NCBI RefSeq assembly: GCF_000004195.4
Contig: NC_030678.2
Span: forward strand, 97,360,904 to 97,424,903
Length of the DNA: 64,000 nucleotides
DNA from: Xenopus tropicalis
Taxonomy: Eukaryota > Chordata > Amphibia > Anura > Pipidae
Direction: 5' to 3'
The position numbers and the translations under genes are program-made. A model generated the notes under the pieces. That model worked only from the letters and a program-made list of their open reading frames with translations, was not told the origin of the DNA and did not search any database. Shown piece by piece: positions 1-9,604 of this stretch. Each line of letters begins with the position of its first letter. Position 1 is the stretch's first letter.

Positions 1-1120
1 AGCTGGAGCAGATTTTACTAAAGCATCTGGCACATTTAGACACACCCTTTGCAACTAAAATGCATGGTGTATTGAGTGTGTGAGATTGTGCCTTCTTATT
101 TCAATACATCAATAACTTTTTTGTTAAATACAAGTCAGAATAAATATTTGCCACTGCTTTAGCATATTTTTCCAGGAACAACTTACAGGCAGTTATTCAT
201 GTATCATTATTTTATTTATTCATAGTCAAAAATATTTGCCGAAAACATGCAACCTTTTTCTTTATTAATGCTGTACCCATTTGTTAAAAGTAAATTGCTA
301 CTCTCTTTGTTGTGGAATTGCAGCAGTGTATAGTTACATGTATCTGTATCAAGGACACTGTACTATCAGCCTTTGCTGCTTTGTATCTTCTGTCAGGCAT
401 TTCTGTTCCAGCATAGGCTTGACACAACTGCTGCAGAGAGCTGAGGGAACATCTGTTTCCACTGTGTTCTGAATCAATGCCAAGCAAACCCCATTCTTTT
501 GTACTTTGCTGCTCAGTCATTTTTGTTACATGTATTTGTATACAGGGATTTTTTTTTATACTTTCTTGTATTTTATATTGTGGATAATGTACCCCTACTA
601 TAATTTATAAAAATATTAAAAGTCATCGAGGACTTACTTGACCATAGAAATGCACACACAGGCCTGTGCCTCCTAATGCTGTGCTCTGCTCCTCATGTCT
701 AGAATGTGGACTAGAGTGCAGCTCTCCCTGGGATGCCACTGCTTGTTAAATGAGTACTAAGGGGCATGCTCTTGTACCTCAGTACTCTAGCACTTCTTAT
801 TCTGATCTCTGTGATATATACCTTAAAGGTGAAGGGCTTGTGAATTCCTAAATAGAATGGCAGTGCTAGCTGAAAAGGCCTGGACTTGAATCCTCTGGGC
901 CAAGGTAATAGAACCAAGGATCAGGGAGGTATAATGTTTCACAATATTTCCAACTTTCACATCAATATGCAGGCAGCTGTAGACTGTTCCATGAATAAGT
1001 TGTGGAACAACCTGTTAAAACCCAGAACTATGCAGTCTCACTATACCCTAACTGAAATGAAAGACAAGTCTGTAAAGCCCATTAATTCTCTTTCTATTAA
1101 TACAGTATATCTGAACGATG
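1..1120. other. AT-rich stretch, no gene recognised
   Basis: No open frame here resembles a known protein and I see no inverted or tandem repeat of note. Short frames on both strands have no family motif and look like chance. I see nothing I can name. Confidence 0.6.
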
Positions 1121-1154
1121 GTGCTATATAAATAATAATAATAATAATAATAAT
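1121..1154 (+). repeat. (AAT)n microsatellite after a LINE-like tail
   Basis: GTGCTATATAAATAAT runs into about eight AAT units. The GCGCTATATAAATA motif is common at the 3' ends of L2-type LINEs and SINEs that borrow their tails, and a second example ends the L2-like element near 7,100. The microsatellite is seen directly; the link to a LINE or SINE tail is inference. Confidence 0.6.
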
Positions 1155-1360
1155 GTGCTAAAAACCTTATGGGACACACAGAGCACATACATAATATGCC
1201 TATTTGGCACTACTCAGGTCTCCTTTGCTAGTAAGTGGCAGAAACAGTGAAACAATATCTTGAAGGATATTTGAATTTAAATAATAATATTCCAACCCTA
1301 TAAACCTTGTGAATGGCTAAATTATTATTGGTTCAAGAATTCCCTGCAGAGCCACACTTA

Positions 1361-1690
1361 GGGGCAGATTTATCAAAGTACGAATTCGAATCACGAAATG
1401 GGAAAAATTTGATTTAAATACGATCATTCCTGATCATCAGAAATGTCACGAAAATGCTTATGAAAAGATCGTAATAGTCACGATAATATCGTAATGGCAT
1501 TCCGGAAGTCATGAAATTTTCATATCCGAACGATCATAAACGGCGGGAAAACCTTTCTGACTTTGAACCTTCTGTGCATGATTTTGGAAGCCTCCCATAG
1601 GACTCAATAGCACTCTGCAGCTCCAACCTGGCCAAAGGAAAGTCACAATAACGAAGCTTTAATGAATCCGAAACTTTTTTACTCATTTCA
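1361..1690 (+). mobile_element. TA-flanked palindromic MITE, right end lost
   Basis: It begins TA-GGGGCAGATTTATCAAA, the terminus type shared by the elements at 12,670, 23,940, 35,678 and 41,326. The interior near 1,580-1,640 (CATGATTTTGGAAGCCTCCC and following bases) is the reverse complement of the interior of the 41,326 element near 41,590-41,645, so the two belong to one family in opposite orientation. No matching right terminus is present, so this copy is truncated. The end coordinate is approximate. Confidence 0.65.
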
Positions 1691-2562
1691 AATAGAAAAT
1701 TCTTTCTGAGTCTTTAATTTAAAATATGGTGCAGAGCCACAAGTTTAATGTAATAAATCTTAACTAGATAGTTTTAATGGTCAACCCCTCAAGGTCTACC
1801 CCTCTAGATTCTTCACCCTACATATTCAGAATTATCCATCTGACCCCAGTCAAGTTAAGCAAAATATATTTCAAGTGCAATCAAAAACTGGCAGTTTACT
1901 TCATATACATTGGTCTTTCCCCTTACTTTAACCCTCTTGGAAAGGAATGATACATTAGATCGCATTGTACAGATAAGGCTTTTGCCATGCTTAACCCATA
2001 TACAGTATATTGAACTTTGCAGACAAGCCACTGCCCAGGGGCTTCAATATAAGCTTTCTCTTTACAGCTCTGTTATAAGCACTCTAAAACTGCCAATGCA
2101 ATACATTGTTTAAACTAGATTGCATAAACTAGCTGAATGTCCAGAGACTTAATTTAAACTGATATCCCTAGCATTACTATCTAATGTATAGCTACTTTGT
2201 TAATGTTGTGTCAAATGTGGCCTTTTTGTTCACTTTAATAGACATTTTAGTTTAAAAAAGAAAAAAAGCAATAAATCTTGGGTTGCTGCTCTATTGAGCC
2301 TAATTGTGTCTTAATAGTGCCTGTCTGCAGTTTCCTAGGTGTCCAGAAAGCATGTGTTAATAAATAAATGATTTAATCTGCTGTGTCACCCATTAAGGAA
2401 TCTAAACTGCATGAGTGGCCCTTTATTATTACTTTATACCTGTGTGTTAGTACTGTACCTCTCTCTCGGACCCATGAAAGTGTGCTCCTTCTATATCATT
2501 AAGTTGGGGCACTGTGCAAATGTGTACCAGGTTTCCCAGAATTAAAGTGCAGAGGTCAGGGA
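1691..2562. other. No gene or repeat recognised
   Basis: AT-rich unique-looking sequence with scattered short frames and no recognisable domain, RNA fold or terminal repeat. Confidence 0.5.
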
Positions 2563-2700
2563 TAGTGATGGGTTAAATAATTCACCAGGCATGGATTCAC
2601 AGCAAATTTTCTGATTTTGCCATTGGCAGAAACATGTCAAAAAATTGTCGCCTGTGTCGAAAAAAATGATGCGCGTCAAAAAAAACAAATTTCTGCTGTT
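2563..2700 (+). mobile_element. Fragment of TAGTGATG-ended hAT-like MITE
   Basis: It opens TAGTGATGGGTTAAATAATTC, then CACCAGGCATGGATTCACAG and a run of GTCAAAAAA motifs. The same order (CGCCAGGCATAGATTCGCAG, then GTCAAAAAAA) occurs in the better copy at 39,774-40,083. The right terminus is not found, so this is a left-end fragment with an approximate end. Confidence 0.55.
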
Positions 2701-2883
2701 TTGCAGTCAGTCAGTACAGAACCAGAAAACAAGTCAGGAACAAGCTGGGGTCAAAAACAGGAAACAACATGGGATAGGTCCAAGGAAGCAGCAAGGTTGA
2801 CCTATAATGTGCAGTATGTGAGTGCAGAGCAGTGGGTTATATAGGTAGGTTGATGTTTAATACAGATTACCTGTGGCCAGAGT

Positions 2884-3210
2884 AAAGGGGCAGTTCACTT
2901 CTAAATTAACTTTTAAATTAACTTTGTATGATATAGACAGTGGGACAATTTGCAACTGGTTTTCATTTTGTATTTGTGGTTTTTCAGTTATTTAGCTTTT
3001 TGTTCAGCCGATATCTGGTTGCTAGGGTCTTGTTTACGTTAACAACCAGAGGTTTGAATGACACTAGAATATAAATAGAAGAGGGACAGTGGGAAACTGA
3101 AAGCGGGAAAGATGTAGAAGTGGAAGGCAAATCATTCAAAAACTATAAAAAACAAATAATAAAGACCAATTGCAAAGTTTCTAGGAATATGACATTCTAT
3201 ATCAAACTTT
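2884..3210 (+). mobile_element. Kolobok-like MITE (AAAGGGGCAGTTCAC), right end missing
   Basis: It begins AAAGGGGCAGTTCACTTCTA, followed by internal blocks shared with the copy at 8,961-9,332: AGCTTTTTGTTCAGC, GGTTGCTAGGGTC, then ACCAATTGCAAAGTTTCTAG and a CATTCTATA tract. The right terminus expected from the 41,185 copy (GGTGAACCACCCCTTTAA) is absent. The next element starts directly at 3,213, so the right end was lost at or near that junction. Confidence 0.75.
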
Positions 3211-3212
3211 AA

Positions 3213-3500
3213 AGGGAATGTGTCAATTTTTATGGGGTACTTTTTATGTCTCAATTACACTGTTTACATTTCGATTAATTTACTCTAACATTTAAAGGTG
3301 TAGAGTAACTCCAACTTGCAGTAAAGAGAGACTGCAGTTTATCAGAGCATAAGTTGCATGGCTAAGGGCACCTGGGAACGTAAGGAAATGGCTATCCCCA
3401 TGTCAAATTTTTTAACAGATTTCAGCGCAGAATTCCATTGGATCAACACTATTAACTGATGTGTTTTGAAAAAAACACGTTTTCCCATGAGAGTATTCCT
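3213..3500 (+). mobile_element. Kolobok-like TTAA MITE (AGGGAATGTGTCA type)
   Basis: The left flank is TTAA followed by AGGGAATGTGTC; the right end is GAGTATTCCT followed by TTAG, a degraded TTAA. The interior holds CCAACTTGCAGTAAAGAG, GCAGAATTC and ATGTGTTTTGAAAAAAACAC, which I recognise as a very common Xenopus interspersed repeat. The right end reverse-complements to AGGAATACTCTCAT, giving short imperfect terminal inverted repeats. Non-coding. Confidence 0.7.
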
Positions 3501-4038
3501 TTAGCAACTCTTTAACAAAAGATGAAACAAGCCATACCTACTTGAAAATGCAAGAATAGCAGTGAACTAGGACCTCAGATCTCTGCTCCTATTGAGCAGA
3601 TGTAAAAGAAATTGTATAGTAACCTACAGGTCACTTGTTCAGTTCCAAGCAGGATATTGCAGATGCATTATTATTGCATGATGTTTCACAATTCATGTTG
3701 TATGAAAGCTTTTACATAATACTTTTATTCCTACTTCAGTTTTTCTACTTTAGGATTGTGTAACATGAACAAACTTGCTATCTCTGAGCAAAATCTCTAG
3801 ACTATATACACAACTCTTGTTGCCTCCCCAAACAAACAAACAAACGCATAAAACAAATCTAAAATGTTACAGATTTCAATATCACTCTACACCATTACAA
3901 CTGGTTTGTCCTTAACTTACCATAGTTATATGCACTGTGATGAATTCTGTAGAAAGCATGCATTTAACAGCATAGTCAGAATCAATATCTGACCCTGTCT
4001 GAAAGCCTATTGACCAGCATCAAATGACCAGCTACGTA
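3501..4038. other. No gene recognised
   Basis: AT-rich stretch with a short (AAAC)n run near 3,830-3,845. No coding or RNA signal seen. Confidence 0.5.
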
Positions 4039-4046
4039 ATGTGGTT

Positions 4047-4605
4047 CAGGCCCAGACTGGCATCTGTGGATGCCAGATTGACTACTGTAAGATCCCATTA
4101 GACAGTCACTATTTAATGGGCTGGTGGGGGCTGTTTGGGCCTCTGTGTACTTCAAATGCCAAGTAATGATGAGTTAATCTGTCCCATTTTGCCCAAAAAT
4201 TTGCAAAACTGCTAAAAAAAAAATGGTGAAAAATAAGCAAAATGCATTGAAATCAGTGGGCGTTTTTTCATGGTTACCATGCTAATTTTTTTGCATGATT
4301 TTATTTTATGTGTATAACTTTTTTTTCTAACTCCAAATGAGTTAAAGTCAATGGGCATTTTTCTCAGGTTTTTTTTCACTCCAAATACATAAAAGTCAAT
4401 AGAAGTTTTTTCTCAGGTTTTTCGCACTATAAATGCGTTGAAGACAATGGAGTTTCTTTTCACTCTAAATGCAATAAAGTCAGTGGGTGCTGTTTGCTGT
4501 ATTTTTCTTGCATTTTTTTTTCCAGTGAATATTTTTTTCTGCCTGGCAAAGAAAATTCACTTGTTACTAATGCCGTGGCCTAAACTGAATCCCAGTCCAG
4601 GCCTG
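4047..4605 (+). mobile_element. hAT MITE (CAGGCCCAGACTGG), split by another MITE
   Basis: The left end is CAGGCCCAGACTGG and the right end CCCAGTCCAGGCCTG, so the termini are inverted repeats. Flanks are ATGTGGTT (4,039-4,046) and CTGTGGTT (4,606-4,613), an 8-bp target duplication with one change, as expected for hAT. The 156-bp copy at 30,368-30,523 is the uninterrupted version. Alignment to it shows that 4,164-4,569 is a later insertion. Non-coding. Confidence 0.85.
4164..4569 (+). mobile_element. TAGTGATG-ended hAT-like MITE nested in hAT MITE
   Basis: The left end TAATGATGAGTTAATCTGTC and right end GAAAATTCACTTGTTACTA match the TAGTGATGAGCGAAT family termini. Flanks are ATGCCAAG (4,156-4,163) and ATGCCGTG (4,570-4,577), an 8-bp duplication with two changes. 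The interior (about 4,240-4,500) repeats an AAAGTCAATGGG-like motif roughly every 50 bases, a degenerate internal tandem repeat. It may give the misleading impression of a gene near 4,438 but nothing there is coding. Confidence 0.75.
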
Positions 4606-4613
4606 CTGTGGTT

Positions 4614-5108
4614 CCATTAATATCTTTAGGTGCTTCTGTAATACCTTCTTACAACTCGGCAGTAACTCTATGTTAGTGAAGTAATGAATGTCATTCATCA
4701 CTGGAGTTTGCTTTAAGAAATATTAATCAAAATAACTTCACATCTGTTCCTGTTACGCACCATGTATTAATATTATTTGTTTGTAAAACCCCAACACACT
4801 CAGCAGACATGTTTAATGCAACAGGGAAGAATTAAAATAGTATGAAAAACAAATGTATTACAAATATTGGAGCACACATTAAACAACAAGACATGAAGTC
4901 AGAGAAACCTGCCCTTAAGACTACAATGTACTGGGGTCAAAGGGGGAAGTAACACAATAGTATAAATAATTTACAATCACTTGGAAAATTTTGTAAGGTG
5001 GAAGGTCAAATAAAAGTGTATTTCATGGTTCTTGTGCCATCTGAAATATAGTAGGGTTGAATTTTGCAAAGTGATAAAGCTTACTTGGTTTTTACCTTTC
5101 CTTCTCCT
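4614..5108. other. No gene recognised
   Basis: AT-rich DNA with no clear repeat termini or domain-bearing frame. Confidence 0.5.
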
Positions 5109-5111
5109 TTA

Positions 5112-5449
5112 GGGCTCTGGCACACGGGAAGATTAGTCGCCCGCGACAAAACTCCCTGTTCGCGGGCGACTAATCTCCCCGAGTTGCCTTCCCCTGCCAT
5201 CCCATCGCCGAAAATGTAAGTCGCTGGTGGGATGGCTCACGCGGCGGCACGATTTCGCGCAAATCGCCGAAAAAGCCTCGCGAGGCAACTTCAGCGATTT
5301 GTGCGAAATCGTGCCACAGCGTGTGCCATCCCACCGGCGACTTACATTTTCGCCAGTGGGATGGCAGGGGAAGGCAACTCGGAGGGATTAGTCGCCTGCG
5401 AACAGGGAGTTTTGTCTCGGGCGACTAATCTCCCCGTGTGCCAGAGCCC
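5112..5449. mobile_element. PIF/Harbinger-type hairpin MITE, TTA duplication
   Basis: The termini GGGCTCTGGCACACGGG and CCCGTGTGCCAGAGCCC are perfect inverted repeats, flanked by TTA at 5,109-5,111 and 5,450-5,452, the 3-bp duplication typical of PIF/Harbinger. The whole element is close to one palindrome about GCCTCGCGAGGC (5,275-5,286). Both arms carry the GATTAGTCGCC, TTGCCTTCCCCTGCCATCCCA and GAAAATGTAAGTCGC blocks in order. It is much richer in CpG than its surroundings. Non-coding; the open frame across its right half is a shadow of the hairpin. Confidence 0.85.
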
Positions 5450-5452
5450 TTA

Positions 5453-5737
5453 AAGACAATTATTACAATAGAATGTCCGAAGGTAGAATAGACAAAAACA
5501 TGGGTAAGAGAGTGATTGAATGATTTCAGATTATTATCAGACAAAAGAGCCATTAATGTCCTGTAAATGAGATGCCTTAAAGATATATAAACAGTACTTA
5601 GTGATGTAATAGGTGTCACGTGACACTCCAAAACTTGTGTATAATGTACTCCCAGTTGGAACCTCAGATTTCCATGGCCTGTATAAAACAACATTGTGTT
5701 TTTATTGTGTCATAGAACTCCTTAATGACTTCTAATT
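5453..5737. other. No gene recognised
   Basis: Short AT-rich interval between the Harbinger MITE and an L2-like LINE fragment. Confidence 0.5.
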
Positions 5738-5913
5738 TCCTTATAATTTACAATACAATATTGCCTTTGACTCCTCTCTCTCCTTCTTTGACCATATTAA
5801 CACCACTGCCAAAACTTGTCACCTGTCAGAATTCTCTTCCTCTCATCAAGAAGTGTCCTGGCCCTTTCACTGCTAAAGTCCTTATCATGGCTTCCCATAA
5901 AAACAAAGAAAAA

Positions 5914-6974
5914 TGTGAGGGAACAGAGAACTCTTTTCCCTGTTTCTCTGTCTGTGATATCATCCAGCCCCCATAGAGACTGGGGAGAAACCGATTGGCT
6001 GGATGCCCCAGCGCACTGTTGGTAGAGAGAAGGTGTGCCTAGGTTTGGAGCCAAAAATCAGGGTGGGCCCAGCAATTTTTCAACAGGAGCTCCTGTTGTT
6101 TTGCCAGCTTTTGGAAGAGAGATTCAAAGTGAGTAGCCAGTGCCCATTTGTTGTGTGTTCATCAGGGCCGGAATAGGGGTAGGCAGAAGAGGCAGCTGCC
6201 TAGGGCACAACAATTTAGTGGCGCCAGGCAGGAGCCTCTCCTGCCTACCCCTAGTGTTAATTTGTCATTGCCTCCGCCGGCTAATGATAAGCGGCGGAGG
6301 CAATGACAAATCTAACCGCATGCGCGCCAATGCACAGGAGGAGGTGCAGGGGGGGCGGGGCGGTGGGCGGAGTTGGCTGACTGGGTTGCCTAGGGTGCCC
6401 GGTCGGCTTGGCCCGCCCCTGGTGTTCATCATGCAAAGAGAGAAGTCTGCTGGGCTGCTGGTGATTACAGAATCCTCTGTGGAATTTTCATGTGTGTCCC
6501 CTGGTGAGGACAGGTATTGCTCGCTTGCCTGCTATGTGGGAGCAACAAGCGTTCCAAAGGGGAAGGTACTCTGGGGTAGCGCTACCTGGGGGGACTTAAG
6601 AGCTCTTGGGGAAGGGCTGAACTGAATAAAAACGGTTGTTGTCTATCCGGATCCAAGTTGGGATGGGCACCTAAAGAGACTGTGCCAGGAGTGGATAGAC
6701 TGCAAGGGTTCCTTAGGGCAGTATAATCAGTTATCCATAAAGTTGTGTTTATACTATTTTAACTGTTACAAAAAAGTTATCCTTGCTGCAAAGTGTGTGT
6801 AATTATTTCCTAGTGGAATTTCCACTGGGGTGTGTTCTCAGTGTCCACTAGGTGAAGGCACTGCACTAAAATCCCAGTTCCTAGTGTCTTTCACATTGCA
6901 AAGAGAACTAAAAAAATCTCCTGTTTTGGCAAGTATACAGCCTAAAGAAGTGAGTGTACCAAGAAAGGGTTACA
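5914..6974 (+). mobile_element. Possible solo LTR inside the L2-like fragment
   Basis: The block starts TGTGAGGGAACAG and ends AAAGGGTTACA, so it has the TGT...ACA termini of an LTR. It holds an AATAAA at 6,625-6,630 followed by a G/T-rich tract (AACGGTTGTTGTC), as in an LTR R/U5 region. It divides the L2-like sequence. No clear 4-6 bp target duplication is visible, so exact ends are uncertain. Without the hAT MITE inside it would be about 790 bp. No gag or pol frame is adjacent. Confidence 0.35.
6163..6421 (+). mobile_element. hAT MITE with perfect 8-bp duplication
   Basis: CAGGGCCGGAATAGG at the left and GGCCCGCCCCTG at the right are imperfect inverted termini. Both flanks read GTGTTCAT (6,155-6,162 and 6,422-6,429), an exact 8-bp target duplication, the hallmark of hAT. 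An internal hairpin at about 6,260-6,310 has arms TTTGTCATTGCCTCCGCCG and its complement around a 12-base loop. Non-coding; the 161-aa frame across it is chance reading of GC-rich repeat. Confidence 0.85.
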
Positions 6975-7130
6975 ATAACCTAAAAAACTCCTTCTCTTAA
7001 TCTCCAAAGTCCTTTATTGCTCTGTACCTCACTACATCTCCTCTCTTTGTCTCCATGCGTTCCTGGTCGACTCCTCCGCTCCTTATACATAAGTACAAAA
7101 TTAGCGCTATATAAATAAAGATATGCATAC

Positions 7131-7158
7131 AGATATATATATATGTGTGAGGGTGAGA
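7131..7158. repeat. Short (AT)n/(GT) tract
   Basis: An alternating AT run followed by GTGTGA lies directly downstream of the L2-like 3' tail. Confidence 0.5.
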
Positions 7159-7162
7159 TTAA

Positions 7163-7640
7163 AAGGGACTTGTCACCCAGACATTAAAAGCTGCAAATTA
7201 AAAGTCATTTGTATGAAACCCAAATTCCTTTTATTCTTAAGACATTCATACCCATTATAAAGCTGTTTTAAAAAATCCAGCTGTCAATCATATATCGCCT
7301 GCCCCTCCTCTTTGCCTTAGGGCAGATAATTTCTTTAACTTTCCATTCAGCACTTTCCAAGATGTCACTGCACTCCTCACTTCCCTCTCCCTCCTCACCA
7401 TCTAATTGTGTAACCAGTGCATGGGCATGTGTATCAGGTCCCCCATTCTGGTACATACAGGATTCTGGCATGATGCGAAGCTTGCCTTAATAACCATGCC
7501 CACAAAATGACTCTTGTTTGCTGTGATTGTGAATTGCAAGATTAAAGGAAACACGATTTCAATAATTTATATTGTGTAAGTGAAGTTTATTTTATTTGAC
7601 AAACACCCTTGAAATTATTTCGTAGGGAGACAGGTTGCCT
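7163..7640 (+). mobile_element. Kolobok-like TTAA MITE (AAGGGACTTGTCACCC type)
   Basis: The element is bounded by TTAA at 7,159-7,162 and 7,641-7,644. The left end AAGGGACTTGTCACCCAGAC and right end GGGAGACAGGTTGCCT are imperfect inverted repeats. Internal blocks (AGCTGTCAATCA, GCCTGCCCCTCCTCTTTGCC, CAGGTCCCCCATTCTGG) belong to a family I recognise as abundant in Xenopus. The antisense 67-aa frame at 7,268-7,471 lies wholly inside it and is not a gene. Confidence 0.8.
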
Positions 7641-7644
7641 TTAA

Positions 7645-8172
7645 TAAAGTTGGAAAAAGTGTCTAAAAGCAAATGGTGACATGCGCTCAGGAGAGAAGCT
7701 TGGGAATATTATCTTCTTTTACAGTTGTAAAGGTCCAAGTAACCATTGCTTGGAAGACAGTGAGCAACACTGTTTTGAGAAAAATGTATTTATAAATTGG
7801 TGTAATTTTGTCCTTAAAATGGCAAAGTCTTAAGCAGTAAAAGGTCACGTAGTGCACAGATGTACAAGAGGCAGTGGGGTTTGATAAAAGCGTATGGAAT
7901 CTGTAAGTTTGACCAGAAGGATTATTAAAACAAAAGAGGAATTTACAGTGCTGGAGAACATTGTCCAACTTCTTAGACAAGGAGGGCTTTATTTGGTCAA
8001 ATACATGGAGGGCTAATCAGATCTGGGGATGATAGAATCATGCCCCCCTTCCCTTTCAATTTAAACCTATTTTTTAACCACAACCACAGCAAACCTCTGT
8101 GCTAGACCTTTATGCATAGGAATAGTCACAGCAGTTTAGCAGTTTCCCATATTTGTATTCTCTACTCTCATC
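7645..8172. other. No gene recognised
   Basis: Unique-looking sequence. A 97-aa antisense frame at 7,687-7,980 has no recognisable motif and no supporting context. Confidence 0.45.
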
Positions 8173-9598
8173 CATAGGCGGATTTTCCATAAGGCTAGGG
8201 GAGGCTAAGCCTCCCCAAACCTGCTTGGCACATTAAAAAAAAAAAAAAAAACCTTACTCAGTTTCTGCACTGTCCTGGAAATCTGTTCCTGCAAGCCCAT
8301 TTTGCTGTGCTCCGATTGGATGTTTCTTCTTGTGAATTCTCCAATAAGAGCACAGCTTTCTTGACAGACAGTAAAATTGACCAATCAGAGCACAGATGCA
8401 CACAGGGATCGGGAGATTTTGCAAACTGGAAGCAGTGCAGAACTGAAGACTGAAAAGAAGAATCTGCAGGCTGTAACTTTACCTAAGAACCAACTCTCAA
8501 CTTTTGCTTCAGTTTTCATCCCATTCCCACAGGTACTATACACAGGTACTATACAGTTCTAAAGAATCACTAGCTGACATTAAATTGTTTTTTGCCTGAC
8601 CTGACATCTATAATAATTTATAATCTATCCACTACCCTAACAGATGGAGGGTTAACTCTTTCCCTCTGAAAAAGCTCATTGTGTGTTTATATACTGTATT
8701 TGTTGTTGTTTTTTGCACTTATTTTTTTTTCTTTATTTTTGTCATTGTTTCTTCATTTATAGTTAGTTACAGTGGAGCCAATGTTGTGTATCAGTGCCAG
8801 TGTTATAGTGCCAGGGCCTGAATATCTGCCATCAGTACCCACTGTGTCTCACTGTATATAATGTGCTGGTTTTGTAAATACGGACTGCGTCTCACTGTAT
8901 ATAATGGGGAGTCAGTACCCACTGCCTTTCTTGCTATAAAACTAACATAAACACATCTAAAGGGGTGGTTTACTTTTAAGTTAACCTTTAGTATGTTATA
9001 AAATGGCCTATTCCTAGCAACTTTGCAATTGGTCTTCCTAATTAATTTTTTTGAATAATTTGCCTCTCTTCTGCCTCTTGATTTCAAAAATATTGCTCTG
9101 TGAGGCTACAATTTTATTATTATTATAATTTTGTATTACTTATTTTTCCAAGTAGGCCCCTTAACTATTCATATTCCCATCTCTTGTTTAAACCACTACC
9201 TGGTTGCTAGGGTAAATAAGACCCTAGCAACCAGATAGCTGCTGAAATACCAAATGGAGAGCTGCTGAACAAAAAGCTAAATAACTGAAAAACCATTAAA
9301 AATAAAAGTGAATTTGAATGCGAACTACCCCTTTAAGCTAACTGATCACAAACACAAATGTTTGCAGATCCCCTCACAGAAGTGCCTGTATGAATACTTT
9401 TACATCCTAAACATTTTAGGGTAAAAAAAAAGCACCCCCCGCACTTTTGTACAGTATCCCTGGAAGTCAGTGGGAACGGCAAGAGGTAGTTGGGAGGTTA
9501 ATTTTTTACACCAGCAGTGAATCCACTAAGTGTCACATTAGCTGTAGGTCAGTCTGTGTATGAGCCTCCCCAAACAAAAAAGTCACCCTCCGCCTATG
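8173..9598 (+). mobile_element. hAT-like 1.4-kb element with CATAGGCGGA termini
   Basis: The ends CATAGGCGGA and TCCGCCTATG are perfect 10-bp inverted repeats, flanked by CTCATC on both sides (8,167-8,172 and 9,599-9,604). The duplication could be 8 bp with mismatched edges, which would suit hAT. Near the left end, AGGGGAGGCTAAGCCTCCCC is a local palindrome, and GCCTCCCCAAAC recurs near the right end. A 17-A tract lies at 8,235-8,251. There is no transposase, so it is non-autonomous. It contains the Kolobok MITE at 8,961-9,332. Confidence 0.7.
8961..9332 (+). mobile_element. Kolobok-like MITE nested in the hAT-like element
   Basis: The left end AGGGGTGGTTTACTTTTAAG follows CTAA; the right end GCGAACTACCCCT precedes TTAA (9,333-9,336). 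The interior holds AGTATGTTATAAAATGGCC, GCAACTTTGCAATTGGTC and ACTACCTGGTTGCTAGGG, followed by a near-complementary CCCTAGCAACCAGATAGCTG block that forms an internal hairpin. Same family as 2,884, 20,450, 41,185 and 59,427. Non-coding. Confidence 0.85.
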
Positions 9599-9604
9599 CT
9601 CATC

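Larger units (their letters stand above)
5738..7130 (+). pseudogene. L2-like LINE fragment, interrupted
   Basis: Two pieces flank an insertion. The left piece (about 5,738-5,913) translates to SFFDHINTTAKTCHLS, which resembles the AKTCH motif of L2/CR1-clade reverse transcriptases. The right piece (about 6,975-7,130) translates to KVLYCSVPHYIS, like the last conserved block of L2 enzymes. It then runs into TTAGCGCTATATAAATAAAG, an L2-type 3' tail. Stops break the frame, so this is a 5'-truncated relic. The LINE assignment rests on remembered motifs; the pairing of the two pieces is inference. Confidence 0.5.

Noticed and set aside
6140..6625. 161-aa plus-strand frame
   Set aside because: It runs through a GC-rich hAT MITE with an exact target duplication and out into the LTR-like block. 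No domain.
7268..7471. 67-aa antisense frame with an acidic and a basic segment
   Set aside because: Lies within a Kolobok-like MITE with TTAA flanks.
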